DNA from: Anaerolineae bacterium
GTDB lineage: Bacteria; Chloroflexota; Anaerolineae; Aggregatilineales; UBA2796
NCBI GenBank assembly: GCA_019637555.1
Contig: JAHBVK010000008.1
Span: forward strand, 62,001-126,000
Reading direction: 5' to 3'
DNA: 64,000 nucleotides
Shown here: positions 46,041 through 54,968 of the stretch, piece after piece
How the letters are laid out: each line of letters opens with the position of its first letter
How positions within the stretch are numbered: the first letter of the stretch is position 1
Program-made: the position numbers and the translations under genes
The notes under the pieces: generated by a model
Told to the model about the DNA's origin: nothing
Seen by the model: only the letters and a program-made list of their open reading frames with translations
Database searches by the model: none

Positions 46041-46066
46041 AAAAAGCTGACCATTCCGGTCAGCTT
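46041..46066 (-). terminator. Attenuator terminator upstream of cysI
   Basis: On the minus strand AAGCTGACC-GGAAT-GGTCAGCTT followed by TTTG and TTTG. It lies between the leader peptide stop and cysI, 72 bases before the cysI ATG, so it would end transcription before the operon. Its left arm can instead pair with CAGCTT in the leader. Confidence 0.85.
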
Positions 46067-46098
46067 CAGTTAAAACGTGTGAATTAGGCGAAGGCGCA

Positions 46099-46200
46099 CT
46101 ACAACGTCTCAGGGCGTACCGGAGTCCAAGCTGGCTGTGTACAACACATACAAGCCACGCAATACAAAGACATGTCTACGGCACGCAAAATTGTATTCAT
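46099..46200 (-). CDS. Cysteine-rich leader peptide of the cysI operon
   Basis: 33 codons: begins MNTILRAVDMSLY, followed by CVACMCCTQPAW, and ends PETL-stop. Four of seven consecutive codons (14-20) are Cys. The ATG coincides with the predicted transcript start (seven bases after the -10), so translation would be leaderless. A hairpin inside the Cys region (TGTGT-TGT-ACACA extended by GGC/GCC) could exclude the antiterminator segment. Ribosome stalling for lack of Cys-tRNA would free it. Not experimentally supported. Confidence 0.7.
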   Translation of the reverse strand: MNTILRAVDMSLYCVACMCCTQPAWTPVRPETL

Positions 46201-46207
46201 ACTAAGC

Positions 46208-46236
46208 AGTGTAGCGTACCTCACTGCCCGTTGCAA
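46208..46236 (-). promoter_or_regulatory. Sigma-70-type promoter for the cysI leader
   Basis: On the minus strand TTGCAA (46236-46231), 17-base spacer, TACACT (46213-46208), then GCTTAGT and the leader ATG. The spacing predicts a transcript start at or within a base or two of 46200. Confidence 0.7.
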
Positions 46237-46297
46237 CACTTATTATGCGAAATGCCCTAATCCATATGGATCACAGTGATGCGATCCTATAGCGCAC

Positions 46298-47416
46298 TCA
46301 GCGCGGGAACACCACACCAAAGATTACGTACGATACAACCAGCGCCAGCAGCGTGTTGAACACCGTTGCCCCCAGATACACGATCACCGGACGCCAACCT
46401 GCCTGTCGCAAATCCTTGAGCGAAAATTCCAAGCCAATGCACACGAACGCCAGCGTGAACAGCCATTTGGAAGCAGTGTCAATTTCGCGCGTCAACTCTT
46501 TCGGAAATACACCGACGGACGCCAAAATCGACACCAACACAAACCCGATCACGAACTTGGGGAAGCGTTCCCAGATCACGCGGGCGCTCGGACGTTTCTC
46601 GTCTTTACCGCGGTTGATCACAGTTGCAAAGTACAACGCTAATCCGAAAGCAGCAAACCCGATCAGGACGTTCTGCGTGCCTTTTACAATAGCAGCCACT
46701 TCCTGCGCTTTCGGTCCGTAGATCGTCCCCGCTCCTACTACAGCCGCCGTCGTGTCGATGTTGCCTCCAAACCATGCTCCTGCAACGGTTGGCGACAAGC
46801 CTAGCGCCTGCGCGATAGGTGGCATGATGACCATCAACGGCAGCGCGGTCAGAATCACTAAAGTGGTGATGTAGCTGACTTCTTCCTTACGTGCCTGCAC
46901 CGATCCGGCGGCAGCAATCGCCGCCGCTACTCCGCAGATCGAGACTGCGGAAGACATCACGGCACGCAGCGTATCCGAGAGCTTTAGTTTGCCACCAAGC
47001 CACCACGTGAAGAAAAAGACGGAGGTCACCATGATCAGCGCCTGAATCAAACCACCCGCCCCCGTCGCCAGCAGATCACCGAGGCTAATCCGTGCACCGA
47101 GCAGTACCAAGCCGATCTTCAGGAAAAACTCGGTGCGGATTGCCGGACGTACGCGCGTAAAAGTGTTGGTCGCACGCAATATGAAATTGACGATCAAGCC
47201 GATGACCACTGCGGTCAACGGATATTCCAGCGGATTCTGTGCTACGCCCTGTGCGCGGAAGGCATTGGCGATGGCGCGATCTATCTCCGCCACCAGCAGC
47301 GTCAGCACGATCAGCAGAATTGCGCCGGGAATAAGATCAAGGATCGATGGTCGCACCGATGGCTGCGCCGACTCCCCCGCCGGAGTTGGAGTGGAAGCTG
47401 CACTAGTAGTTGTCAT
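46298..47416 (-). CDS. YeiH-family putative sulfate exporter
   Basis: 372 aa with about ten helices. Family hallmarks: FFLKIGLVLLGARISLGDLL, SSAVSICGVAAAIAAAG, WFGGNIDTTAAVVGAG and CIGLEFSLKDLRQAGWRP. The UPF0324 family is annotated as sulfate exporters mainly from context; here it sits between the sulfate importer and sulfite reductase genes, which agrees with a role in sulfur-oxyanion homeostasis. Downstream of a small membrane protein on the same strand. Confidence 0.88.
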   Translation of the reverse strand: MTTTSAASTPTPAGESAQPSVRPSILDLIPGAILLIVLTLLVAEIDRAIANAFRAQGVAQNPLEYPLTAVVIGLIVNFILRATNTFTRVRPAIRTEFFLKIGLVLLGARISLGDLLATGAGGLIQALIMVTSVFFFTWWLGGKLKLSDTLRAVMSSAVSICGVAAAIAAAGSVQARKEEVSYITTLVILTALPLMVIMPPIAQALGLSPTVAGAWFGGNIDTTAAVVGAGTIYGPKAQEVAAIVKGTQNVLIGFAAFGLALYFATVINRGKDEKRPSARVIWERFPKFVIGFVLVSILASVGVFPKELTREIDTASKWLFTLAFVCIGLEFSLKDLRQAGWRPVIVYLGATVFNTLLALVVSYVIFGVVFPR

Positions 47417-47491
47417 GAGTAGAGATTCCTATCAAGCAGTCTCGCGGCATACACTGCCGCTGGTGACTGAAGCCAAAACAAACTGAGAAGA

Positions 47492-47962
47492 CTAGAAGAT
47501 CCGAAACAGAGGATAGGGCACGGCAGCGCCGCTGGTATATGTCACGCGCACAGCATCGGGACATTTATTGACCACGGCAATTTGTGCGCGGTTGCTGGCG
47601 GCAGCACTTACCCCTTCAGGCAGCGCTTGATCCGTTGCCTGAGCAGCGCTAAGTGTAGCGTTTTCACAGGTGATCACATAGGTTGCGCCTGCTTGAAGCA
47701 CTTTGGGCGCGGCGCTGATGCTTGAAGTCTTTCCTGCTAACGTCGCGCTGACGCTCCAACCGCTGATCGCTAAAGTGGATTTGGAGGCTGTGGTGTTTGC
47801 CGCAGCATCGAGGGTGACGGTCTGTTGTCCGGGTCCGAGGACACCCAAACCAATGATCAAGGCAATAACTAGACCAATAATGGTGGCGAGCCAATCTTCA
47901 CTGAGGGTGAAGCCGCCACCTGACCCAGCAGGTGTTGCTGGACCGCTAGAGTTGGCAGACAT
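47492..47962 (-). CDS. Small membrane protein upstream of YeiH, unknown function
   Basis: 156 aa with a Ser/Gly-rich N-terminus, a conserved-looking LSEDWLATIIGLVIALIIGL membrane helix and an exported C-terminal domain with two cysteines (ITCEN, NKCPD). Proteins with an EDW-A-IIGL helix are often next to or fused with YeiH transporters, so it may be an accessory subunit; this is inferred from memory of the family and the 75-base spacing. Confidence 0.65.
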   Translation of the reverse strand: MSANSSGPATPAGSGGGFTLSEDWLATIIGLVIALIIGLGVLGPGQQTVTLDAAANTTASKSTLAISGWSVSATLAGKTSSISAAPKVLQAGATYVITCENATLSAAQATDQALPEGVSAAASNRAQIAVVNKCPDAVRVTYTSGAAVPYPLFRIF

Positions 47963-48103
47963 GTTTTCCCCTATCTGAAATAACTAATGCCCCACTCGCT
48001 CATCCTCTCCGGTTCATGATTCAAGAATGTAGGTCATCTCAAAATCACCACCGGAAAAGACTAGAGGTGGCACATTAATGAGAACACTGTTCATCGTCGC
48101 GGG

Positions 48104-49234
48104 TTATGCTCGTTTCCCGCCGCTGACACGAGGCGTCTCAAGTTGCGGCAGCAAATGATACTTCTTCAATCCAACCCAGACTTCAGCGCCAATGTCGATC
48201 GACTTGGCGTCCACTTCGGCGGCATTCAGTTGCGCCTGAAGCTCCAGCGGTTGTTGGCGTCCATTGCCATTCCCGTAACCGCCTGCATTCTCATTCAGAC
48301 GCACGACCACTTTTTCTACAGCGCCGGAGAATACCTTTTCCGCCACCACTCCACGTCCGAGGGCTTGTCCGTGTAACTCTTCTGCACTGGCGGCGAGTTC
48401 GATCTCCTCTGGACGTGAGAGGATTAGCACTGGTTGATTCGACAAATGCTCGGACTCCGCTGGCGCTTCCAGACTCACATCGCCCCAATGTACCTGATGA
48501 CTATTGCGCTGTGCTGCTAGCAGATTTGCCGTACCCAAAAATGACGCCGTGAAGGGATGCTGCGGACGGCGATACAGCGCGTCAGGTGTGCCGATCTCCA
48601 ATAGTTCGCCGCGTTCGATCACACCGATCCGATCTGCTAACTCGAATGCTTCTTCCTGATCATGCGTGACAAGGATTGCTGTCACGCCGAGCCGCTTCTG
48701 GATCTCACGCAGGTTCTGCCGCAGTTGACCGCGAATCTTGGCATCCAATGCGCCAAATGGTTCATCTAATAGCAAGACTTCTGGTTGGTGCGCCAGCGCA
48801 CGTGCCAATGCTGCCCGCTGCTGTTGTCCACCTGAAATCTGCGAGGGTTTGCGTTCACCCAGATCGCTCATACCGATCAATTCCAGCAGTTCTGCCACCC
48901 GCTGACGGCGCTGCGGACGGGCAACGCGGCGAATATCCAGCGCAAACTCGATGTTCTCCGCCACCGTCATGTGCTGGAAAAGGGAATAATTCTGGAACAC
49001 GAATCCCGTGTTGCGCTGCTGCGGCGGCAGGTTGGTTACATCGCGTCCATGCAGCCAGATGCGCCCGCTGTTAACGGGTACAAGCCCGGCGATCAAGCGC
49101 AGCAGGGTACTCTTACCGCTGCCGCTTGCGCCCAGCAGGACAAACAACTCACCGGATTCGATCTCTAGCGAGACATCTTTGACGACGCTTTGCTCCGCAT
49201 ACGACTTCACTACATGTTCTAAAGCGATGGACAT
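48104..49234 (-). CDS. cysA: Sulfate/thiosulfate ABC importer ATPase
   Basis: 376 aa. Walker A GASGSGKST, signature ISGGQQQRAALARALA, Walker B VLLLDEPFGALD, switch His in ILVTHDQEEA. C-terminal TOBE-like domain (about 240-376). AGGGAG precedes the ATG. Last gene of the sbp-cysT-cysW-cysA cluster. Confidence 0.95.
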   Translation of the reverse strand: MSIALEHVVKSYAEQSVVKDVSLEIESGELFVLLGASGSGKSTLLRLIAGLVPVNSGRIWLHGRDVTNLPPQQRNTGFVFQNYSLFQHMTVAENIEFALDIRRVARPQRRQRVAELLELIGMSDLGERKPSQISGGQQQRAALARALAHQPEVLLLDEPFGALDAKIRGQLRQNLREIQKRLGVTAILVTHDQEEAFELADRIGVIERGELLEIGTPDALYRRPQHPFTASFLGTANLLAAQRNSHQVHWGDVSLEAPAESEHLSNQPVLILSRPEEIELAASAEELHGQALGRGVVAEKVFSGAVEKVVVRLNENAGGYGNGNGRQQPLELQAQLNAAEVDAKSIDIGAEVWVGLKKYHLLPQLETPRVSGGKRA

Positions 49235-49249
49235 GGCTTCAATCTCCCT

Positions 49250-50050
49250 TTAGCGAACCGCACGGCGGCGCAGCAGACTCATCGCCGTCAAAATAATCAC
49301 GGAAATCATGCAAAGGACGATAGAGACGCTGTAAGCGCCGATAGGATTGCGATCTAGACTCGCGCGGAACACGTAGACCGTCGCGCTTTCAGTCACATTT
49401 TCAACGGCGCCACCAGCCACGACCACAGCACCGAATTCACCGAGTGATCGTGCCAGCGTCAGTACGATGCCATAGAGCAAGCCGCGCCAGATTTGCGGGA
49501 TCACGATCCGCCGGAAGGTAGACCACGCACTCGCGCCTAACGTATACGCCGCTTCTTCTTGCTCGGAGGTCAGCGCTTCCAGAACAGGCTGCACTTCGCG
49601 GATCACGAACGGCAGCGAGACGAAGATCGTGCCGAGTAACATACCGGGAAAGGCAAAGGCGATCTGAAAATTCTGCGGCGTGAACCAACCACCGCGCCCG
49701 AACAACACGATCAGCACGTAGCCAGCGATCACGGGCGAGAACACAAAAGGCGCATCTACCAGCGCATCCACAATCCGCCGTCCGGGGAAACGATGACGTA
49801 CCAGCACCCACGCTACGATCAAGCCGAATACCGTATTGACCAGCACCGAGCCAGCAGCTAGCGAAACCGTCACCTGAAAGGCGTGCAGTACGTCTGGTTG
49901 CGTCAGCGCCTTCATGAATGGCTCGATCCCTTTGCCGAACGCACCCTGCACCATCGCTGCCAGCGGCGCACCGATCAGCAGTCCTGCATAAACGAGGACA
50001 ATGCCGATTAAGATCACGCCAACCGGAGAACGTGGCGATAACTCACGCAT
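49250..50050 (-). CDS. cysW: Sulfate ABC transporter permease CysW
   Basis: 266 aa, six helices. EAA loop: EEAAYTLGASAWSTFRRIVIPQIW, followed by LARSLGEFGAVVVAGG, diagnostic of the sulfate/molybdate permease group. Overlaps cysT by eight bases. With CysT forms the membrane channel for sulfate. Confidence 0.94.
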   Translation of the reverse strand: MRELSPRSPVGVILIGIVLVYAGLLIGAPLAAMVQGAFGKGIEPFMKALTQPDVLHAFQVTVSLAAGSVLVNTVFGLIVAWVLVRHRFPGRRIVDALVDAPFVFSPVIAGYVLIVLFGRGGWFTPQNFQIAFAFPGMLLGTIFVSLPFVIREVQPVLEALTSEQEEAAYTLGASAWSTFRRIVIPQIWRGLLYGIVLTLARSLGEFGAVVVAGGAVENVTESATVYVFRASLDRNPIGAYSVSIVLCMISVIILTAMSLLRRRAVR

Positions 50051-50930
50051 GGGCTTTTCCTCCCCGCTTCAACGCCACGCTTACCAGCACCGTGATGCCG
50101 AAGGCGATGAACAACAGCACTACCGAGACGGCGCTGGCAGCTTGCATGTTGCCACCTTCTACCTGTCCATAGATGTACACCGCTGCCGTTTGCGAACGCA
50201 TCGGCACATTGCCCGCCACCACGATGATTGATCCAAATTCACCGAGCGCCCTAGCAAAACTCAGTAATGCGCCAGTCACCACCGCTGGACGAATTGCTGG
50301 AAGAATCACCCGTCGGAAGGTCGTCCAGTTGGAGGCTCCCAACGTGTAAGCGGCTTCCTGCTGATTGAAGTCAAGTGCAGCGAGGACGGGCTGCACGGTG
50401 CGGATCACGAACGGATAGCTGATGAACAGCAGCGCCAGCACAATCCCCGGTGGTGCAAACAGAATGCGAAAGTTCAGGGTTTTCTCGAAAAAGCCGCCGA
50501 TTGCCGTCTGCGGACCGTACAACAGCACCAGCATCACGCCTGTCACCAATGCGGGGATAGCGAATGGCAGATCGACCACTGCGTTGAACAGTGCTTTACC
50601 GGGGAACGTGTAGTTCACCAGCACGTAGGCGGTTAGCACACCCATCACGGTGTTGATCGTCGCCATCAATCCCGCTGTCCACAACGTCAGCCAGATCGCG
50701 CTCACCGCGATGGGGCGCGTTACGTCAGCGAAGAACGCGTCAAGCCCCTGTCGGAAACCCTCTACGTTCACCACCACCAGCGGGATCAGGATGAACAGCG
50801 CCAGATAGCTTAACGCTGCCAAGCGCAGCCCATACGTCCCCCACAGAGAGCGATAGGCGGATTGTGCCACCGCCGTATCGTCGTTGGGCTTGCCTGAGAA
50901 AGTGCCGCTAGTCGCGGAAAGTTGCGTCAT
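50043..50930 (-). CDS. cysT: Sulfate ABC transporter permease CysT
   Basis: 295 aa, six helices after a 30-residue cytoplasmic N-terminus. EAA loop EAAYTLGASNWTTFRRVILP and FARALGEFGSIIVVAGN. The second permease of the sulfate importer. Confidence 0.94.
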   Translation of the reverse strand: MTQLSATSGTFSGKPNDDTAVAQSAYRSLWGTYGLRLAALSYLALFILIPLVVVNVEGFRQGLDAFFADVTRPIAVSAIWLTLWTAGLMATINTVMGVLTAYVLVNYTFPGKALFNAVVDLPFAIPALVTGVMLVLLYGPQTAIGGFFEKTLNFRILFAPPGIVLALLFISYPFVIRTVQPVLAALDFNQQEAAYTLGASNWTTFRRVILPAIRPAVVTGALLSFARALGEFGSIIVVAGNVPMRSQTAAVYIYGQVEGGNMQAASAVSVVLLFIAFGITVLVSVALKRGGKAHA

Positions 50931-51030
50931 GAGAAATGTTTTGCACTTACTGTTGTTAGAAATTAGTCCGCGAACCGTTTACAAATAGTTGGTTTGTGTA
51001 ATACAAACCTGTTTCCAAAACTTGCCTACC

Positions 51031-51116
51031 ATTTGCCATTTTTTTGCCATTTTCGCCATTAAAAAAATGGCAAATATTCGGCAGTTCAGGGGCAGGTGAT
51101 CCCACCCCCGAACTGC
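51031..51116 (-). terminator. Tandem hairpins between sbp and cysT
   Basis: Two structures. 51081-51116: GCAGTTC/GAACTGC plus GGGG/CCCC with a bulge, just after the sbp stop. 51031-51075: a perfect 15-bp inverted repeat (ATTTGCCATTTTTTT / AAAAAAATGGCAAAT) around a 15-base spacer that repeats GCCATT twice. On either strand an arm gives a T7 run. Probably partial termination within the operon, keeping binding protein in excess of the permeases. Confidence 0.7.
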
Positions 51117-51126
51117 TGGCTTGAAT

Positions 51127-52197
51127 CTATTGCTGTCCCTTGACTTCAGCGATCAACTTGGTGATTGCGCCTTCGTCACCGAACAGTTCCTTACGCACTT
51201 TGCCCCAACCACCGAACTCCTCAATGGTGAACAGATCGGTGATTTCGGGGAACTTGCCCTCAAAAGCGGCATCTTTGGCTACTTCTTCCAGCAGCGGACG
51301 GAAACCCTTCTGAGCGAATACGGTCTGTGCTTCTGGCGTATATAGGAATTCCACAAACGCCTTGGCGACTTCCGTCGTCCCGTGCTTCTCCGTGTAGACA
51401 TCCACGACAGCAATGGGATTCTCGATCAAGATCGTGGACTTCGGGCGGATGATCTCCAACTCGGTGCCTGCTGCCTGACCGGAATACGCCTCGTTCTCGT
51501 AGGTAATCGCTACATCGCCGATGCCGCGCTCGAAGGTCAGGAAGCTCTCGCGTCCATCCTTGTCGAATACGCTGACATTCTTGATTAGCGGGGCAAGGAA
51601 TGCCAATGCACCCTCGTCACCCTTCTCTATGCCTTCAACGTTGCCACGTTTGGCAGCACCATAGGCACCGAGCAGATTCCACTGGGCGCCACCGCTAGTC
51701 GCCGGATCGGGCGTGATCACTTCCACGCCTTCCTTAGCGATGTCTGCCCAGTCCTGAATGTTCTTGGGATTGTCCTTACGCACCGCCAGCACCACGACTG
51801 AATCAGTGACGATGCCCTTGTAGGTATTATCTGTCCAGTCAGTGGTGATCAAGCCAGCGTCCACGATGCGCGTGATGTCACTACTGATCGATAGTGCGGC
51901 GATGTCTGCCTCGAAACCACCGACGATAGCGCGGGATTGTGCGCCACTGGCGATGTACGATTCGTTGAAGATGACCTTCTGACCGGTCTTTTGCTCCCAA
52001 TAGGCTTGGAACAACGGGATAATCTCAGCATATGCCTCACGCGGCACGGCGAACCCGGCAAGCGTCAGTGTGATCTCCGACTGTGCCTTGACCGTACCAC
52101 CAAACTGACCGACGATGACTAAGGCGATAAGCAGTGCCGCCGCTACGAAACGCAGCTTGCGCGACTTCTGAAGTTGATATGCATTCTGGCGAACCAT
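51127..52197 (-). CDS. sbp: Sulfate-binding protein of the ABC importer
   Basis: 356 aa, exported (signal sequence FVAAALLIALVIVGQFGG after a basic start). Family features: ITLTLAGFAVPREAYAEIIPLFQAYW, NESYIASGAQSRAIVGGFEADI, VVLAVRKDNPKNIQDW, ITPDPATSGGAQWNLLGAYGAA and GDVAITYENEA. GGAG nine bases before the ATG. An intergenic gap of 179 bases from sat suggests its own leader. Confidence 0.94.
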   Translation of the reverse strand: MVRQNAYQLQKSRKLRFVAAALLIALVIVGQFGGTVKAQSEITLTLAGFAVPREAYAEIIPLFQAYWEQKTGQKVIFNESYIASGAQSRAIVGGFEADIAALSISSDITRIVDAGLITTDWTDNTYKGIVTDSVVVLAVRKDNPKNIQDWADIAKEGVEVITPDPATSGGAQWNLLGAYGAAKRGNVEGIEKGDEGALAFLAPLIKNVSVFDKDGRESFLTFERGIGDVAITYENEAYSGQAAGTELEIIRPKSTILIENPIAVVDVYTEKHGTTEVAKAFVEFLYTPEAQTVFAQKGFRPLLEEVAKDAAFEGKFPEITDLFTIEEFGGWGKVRKELFGDEGAITKLIAEVKGQQ

Positions 52198-52376
52198 TGT
52201 GATTTTCTCCGTGATTGTCGTGTAAACCAGACTGAATAAGCATGAACTGTTGCCGACGATCCACTACAAGCTGTGTTGTAGTGAGTTCTACAAGTTCAGC
52301 TTCTACAGAGACAATCGCGGGCAAATCGCTTCGCCATATATGACTGCATCACCCTATCACCCCGTTCCCTGCGTAA

Positions 52377-53579
52377 TTACTGCTCAACCACGCGCTGCTG
52401 AACGCCGCGCATGAGGATTTGGCTAACTTCGGGACGTGTGAACTCCACAGGAAGGTCTTCACCGCGCGACAGCATCTCGCGCACCTGCGTCCCACTCAAC
52501 ACTACATGATCGCTGCTCTCGTGCGGGCAGGTCTTGGCGCTAACCACAGATCCGCACTTGCGGCAGAAGAAGGTATGCTCGAAGAACAGCGGCGTGATGC
52601 CGATCTCCTCCGGCTCAAACTGATCAAAGATGTAGTGTGCATCATAGGATCCGTAATACTTGCCCACGCCAGCATGATCGCGCCCGACGATGAAGTGCGA
52701 GCAGCCGTAATTCTTGCGGGCAATGGCATGGAAAATCGCTTCTCGTGGACCTGCGTACCGCATCGCGGCGGGGAATGCCGCTAGCAACACCCGCGACGCC
52801 GGATAGTAGGCGCTGACAATTGCTTCGTAGCTTTCTACGCGCACAGCGGCGGAGATGTCATCGGATTTGGTCTCACCCACCAACGGGTGTAGCAGCAAGC
52901 CATCAACGATCTCCAGCGCCGTTTTTTGGATGTACTCATGTGCGCGGTGGATCGGATTGCGCGTCTGGAAACCTACCACGCGCCGCCAATTACGCTCGGT
53001 GAAGATCGAGCGGGTTTGCGTTGGCGTGTAGCGTAGATCAGCAAATTCGCGCGTCACCCGCTGCGGATACTCCAGCAACCAGATGTCGCCGCCGAGCAGC
53101 ACATCACCTTGCTTGTACAGACGTGCCACGCCGGGATGTGCGCTTTCCGTCGTCTTGTAGACTTCCCGCGCTTCCGTCTCCCGATCATAGGTGTACTTGT
53201 CGGAGACTTCGAGGATCGCCAGAATGTGATCGCCATCCTCGCGGCGTTCTACCAGCGCCACTTCCTGTCCGATCTTGATCCGATCCGCCTGTTCGGTTGA
53301 TACCGCCAGCGTCACGGGGATCGACCACGGTAAGCCATTCGCCAAGCGCATGTCGCGCACAACGGACTGGTAATCCGCCGATCCCATATATCCGTTCAAC
53401 GGACTCAATGCACCATTGGAGATCATCTCCAGATCAGCGAGGTTGATCTCGCTCAGGTAGATTTTCTCCAGCGTCGCCGCATAATCAGACTTCTCGGCGT
53501 GGGCATCACCGGTCAGCACGCGGTTGATCAACGTGCCGCCATGTGGTGCAATCAGATGGAACTTTTGTGTATAAGTCAT
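52377..53579 (-). CDS. sat: Sulfate adenylyltransferase (ATP sulfurylase)
   Basis: 400 aa homo-oligomeric type. Makes adenosine phosphosulfate from ATP and sulfate. Motifs: VVGFQTRNPIHRAHEYIQK, GRDHAGVGKYYGSYDAH, CRKCGSVVSAKTCPH (zinc-like Cys) and LSGTQVREMLSRGEDLP. The ATG overlaps the cysC TGA (TGATG). Confidence 0.96.
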   Translation of the reverse strand: MTYTQKFHLIAPHGGTLINRVLTGDAHAEKSDYAATLEKIYLSEINLADLEMISNGALSPLNGYMGSADYQSVVRDMRLANGLPWSIPVTLAVSTEQADRIKIGQEVALVERREDGDHILAILEVSDKYTYDRETEAREVYKTTESAHPGVARLYKQGDVLLGGDIWLLEYPQRVTREFADLRYTPTQTRSIFTERNWRRVVGFQTRNPIHRAHEYIQKTALEIVDGLLLHPLVGETKSDDISAAVRVESYEAIVSAYYPASRVLLAAFPAAMRYAGPREAIFHAIARKNYGCSHFIVGRDHAGVGKYYGSYDAHYIFDQFEPEEIGITPLFFEHTFFCRKCGSVVSAKTCPHESSDHVVLSGTQVREMLSRGEDLPVEFTRPEVSQILMRGVQQRVVEQ

Positions 53580-54172
53580 CAGATTACCTCTGCGCCTGCG
53601 CTGACAGCAACGGGAGCGATCAGACCACGCGATTCCAGATATTCCAGAATGCGGGCGACGCTCTGCTCGACGGATTCGTTGTCGGTGACAAGGGTTAGTT
53701 CTGCTGCTTCTGGCGCTTCATAGGGATCGCTGATGCCCGTAAACTGCTTGATCTCACCTGCGATTGCTTTGGCATACATGCCCTTAACATCACGCTTGAT
53801 GCATGTATCTAGCGAGGCGTTGACGAACACTTCAATAAAGTTGGTGGTTTCTCGACGCGCCTTATCTCGCGCATCCCGATACGGAGAGATAAATGAGGCA
53901 ATTACGCCTACGCCATTGCGCGACAGCAGCTTGGCAACGAAAGTCACGCGCTCGATGTTCTTATCGCGGTCTTCTTTACTAAAACCCAGATCGCGCGTCA
54001 GCCCTTCGCGGACTACATCGCCATCCAAACGTTCAACGCGCACGCCACGTCCGCGCAATTCTGCTTCCAGCGCCAAAGCGATGGTGGTTTTGCCTGCGCC
54101 GGAAAGTCCGGTCAACCACAAAGTAAAACCGTCGTTGGGCTGGGCACTAGGGTAAGATGCGTTCACTGACAC
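53579..54172 (-). CDS. cysC: Adenylyl-sulfate kinase
   Basis: 197 aa. Phosphorylates APS to PAPS. P-loop LTGLSGAGKTTIALALE, RLDGDVVREGLTRDLGFSKEDRDKNIERV and FVNASLDTCIKRDVKGMYAKA. GTG start at 54172 preceded by AGAGGA. Coupled to sat. The neighbouring reductase has APS-reductase cysteines, so PAPS may serve other sulfotransfer needs. Confidence 0.95.
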   Translation of the reverse strand: MSVNASYPSAQPNDGFTLWLTGLSGAGKTTIALALEAELRGRGVRVERLDGDVVREGLTRDLGFSKEDRDKNIERVTFVAKLLSRNGVGVIASFISPYRDARDKARRETTNFIEVFVNASLDTCIKRDVKGMYAKAIAGEIKQFTGISDPYEAPEAAELTLVTDNESVEQSVARILEYLESRGLIAPVAVSAGAEVI

Positions 54173-54205
54173 TGTTCGATCCTCTCCGATGACTTAATTA
54201 GAACT

Positions 54206-54919
54206 TTAGCGATTGATCACATGAATGCCGCATTCGGTTTTGCGATGCCCGCGCCAACGTCCAGCGCGTTTATCACTCGAATCCGGTGAAACAGCTTGTG
54301 TACAAGGATAGCAACCGATGCTGGGATAACCCTGATCGTGTAGGGCATTGTGAGGCAATTCGAAGGCTTCGAGGTACATCCATACCATCGACTCGTTCCA
54401 TGTCGCTAACGGTGCTAACTTTACCTTCTCATGCTTGCGATCCCAACTGATGATCGGCGTCTGTCCGCGTCCCTCAGATTGATCGCGGCGCAGTCCCGTA
54501 ATCCATGCCGAGTATGGGGTCAGCGCCTGAGCTAGTGGCACGGTCTTCCGTAGATCGCAGCAGCGGTCAGGGTCACGTTCCCACAATGCTGCACCGTACT
54601 GTTCCGCTTGCCGCTCAACCGTCAACGCTGGACGCACACGGATCAGGTTCAGGTTCAACTGCTGCTCAAGCTGCTCCATCAAGGCGTAAGTTTCAGGGAA
54701 CAGCAAACCCGTATCCAGCGTAAGTACTGGCGTATTTGGGGCGATCTCACTAAGCATATGCAGGATCACGATGCCAGTCGGCTGAAAGCTGGTCACCGAA
54801 ACGAGGCTTTGCCCGTAATTCTGAACTGCCCAGTGCAATATTTCTTGCGGCGTACTGTTCTCGAATTCGGCATTCAAGCGTTCCAGTGTTTCGTGAATAA
54901 CAGCATCGTTAACGGTCAA
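54206..54919 (-). CDS. cysH: Phosphoadenylyl/adenylyl-sulfate reductase, [4Fe-4S] APS-reductase type
   Basis: 237 aa from TTG 54919, which has AAAGGA eight bases upstream. A longer ATG/GTG frame to 55054 runs through the attenuator and is not credible. Catalytic Cys230 in KTECGIHV. C120-C121 and C203-x-x-C206 are the four ligands of the Fe-S cluster found in APS reductases and absent from PAPS reductases. Reduces APS to sulfite and AMP with thioredoxin. First gene of the cysH-cysC-sat run. Confidence 0.93.
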   Translation of the reverse strand: MTVNDAVIHETLERLNAEFENSTPQEILHWAVQNYGQSLVSVTSFQPTGIVILHMLSEIAPNTPVLTLDTGLLFPETYALMEQLEQQLNLNLIRVRPALTVERQAEQYGAALWERDPDRCCDLRKTVPLAQALTPYSAWITGLRRDQSEGRGQTPIISWDRKHEKVKLAPLATWNESMVWMYLEAFELPHNALHDQGYPSIGCYPCTQAVSPDSSDKRAGRWRGHRKTECGIHVINR

Positions 54920-54968
54920 CTTGAATATCCTTTCCAGTTCACTAAGACATGCAATCAGGTACTCAGGC

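Noticed and set aside
52262..52283. Terminator between sat and sbp
   Set aside because: The 8-bp stem is perfect but no T-run follows, so it is at most a leader hairpin.
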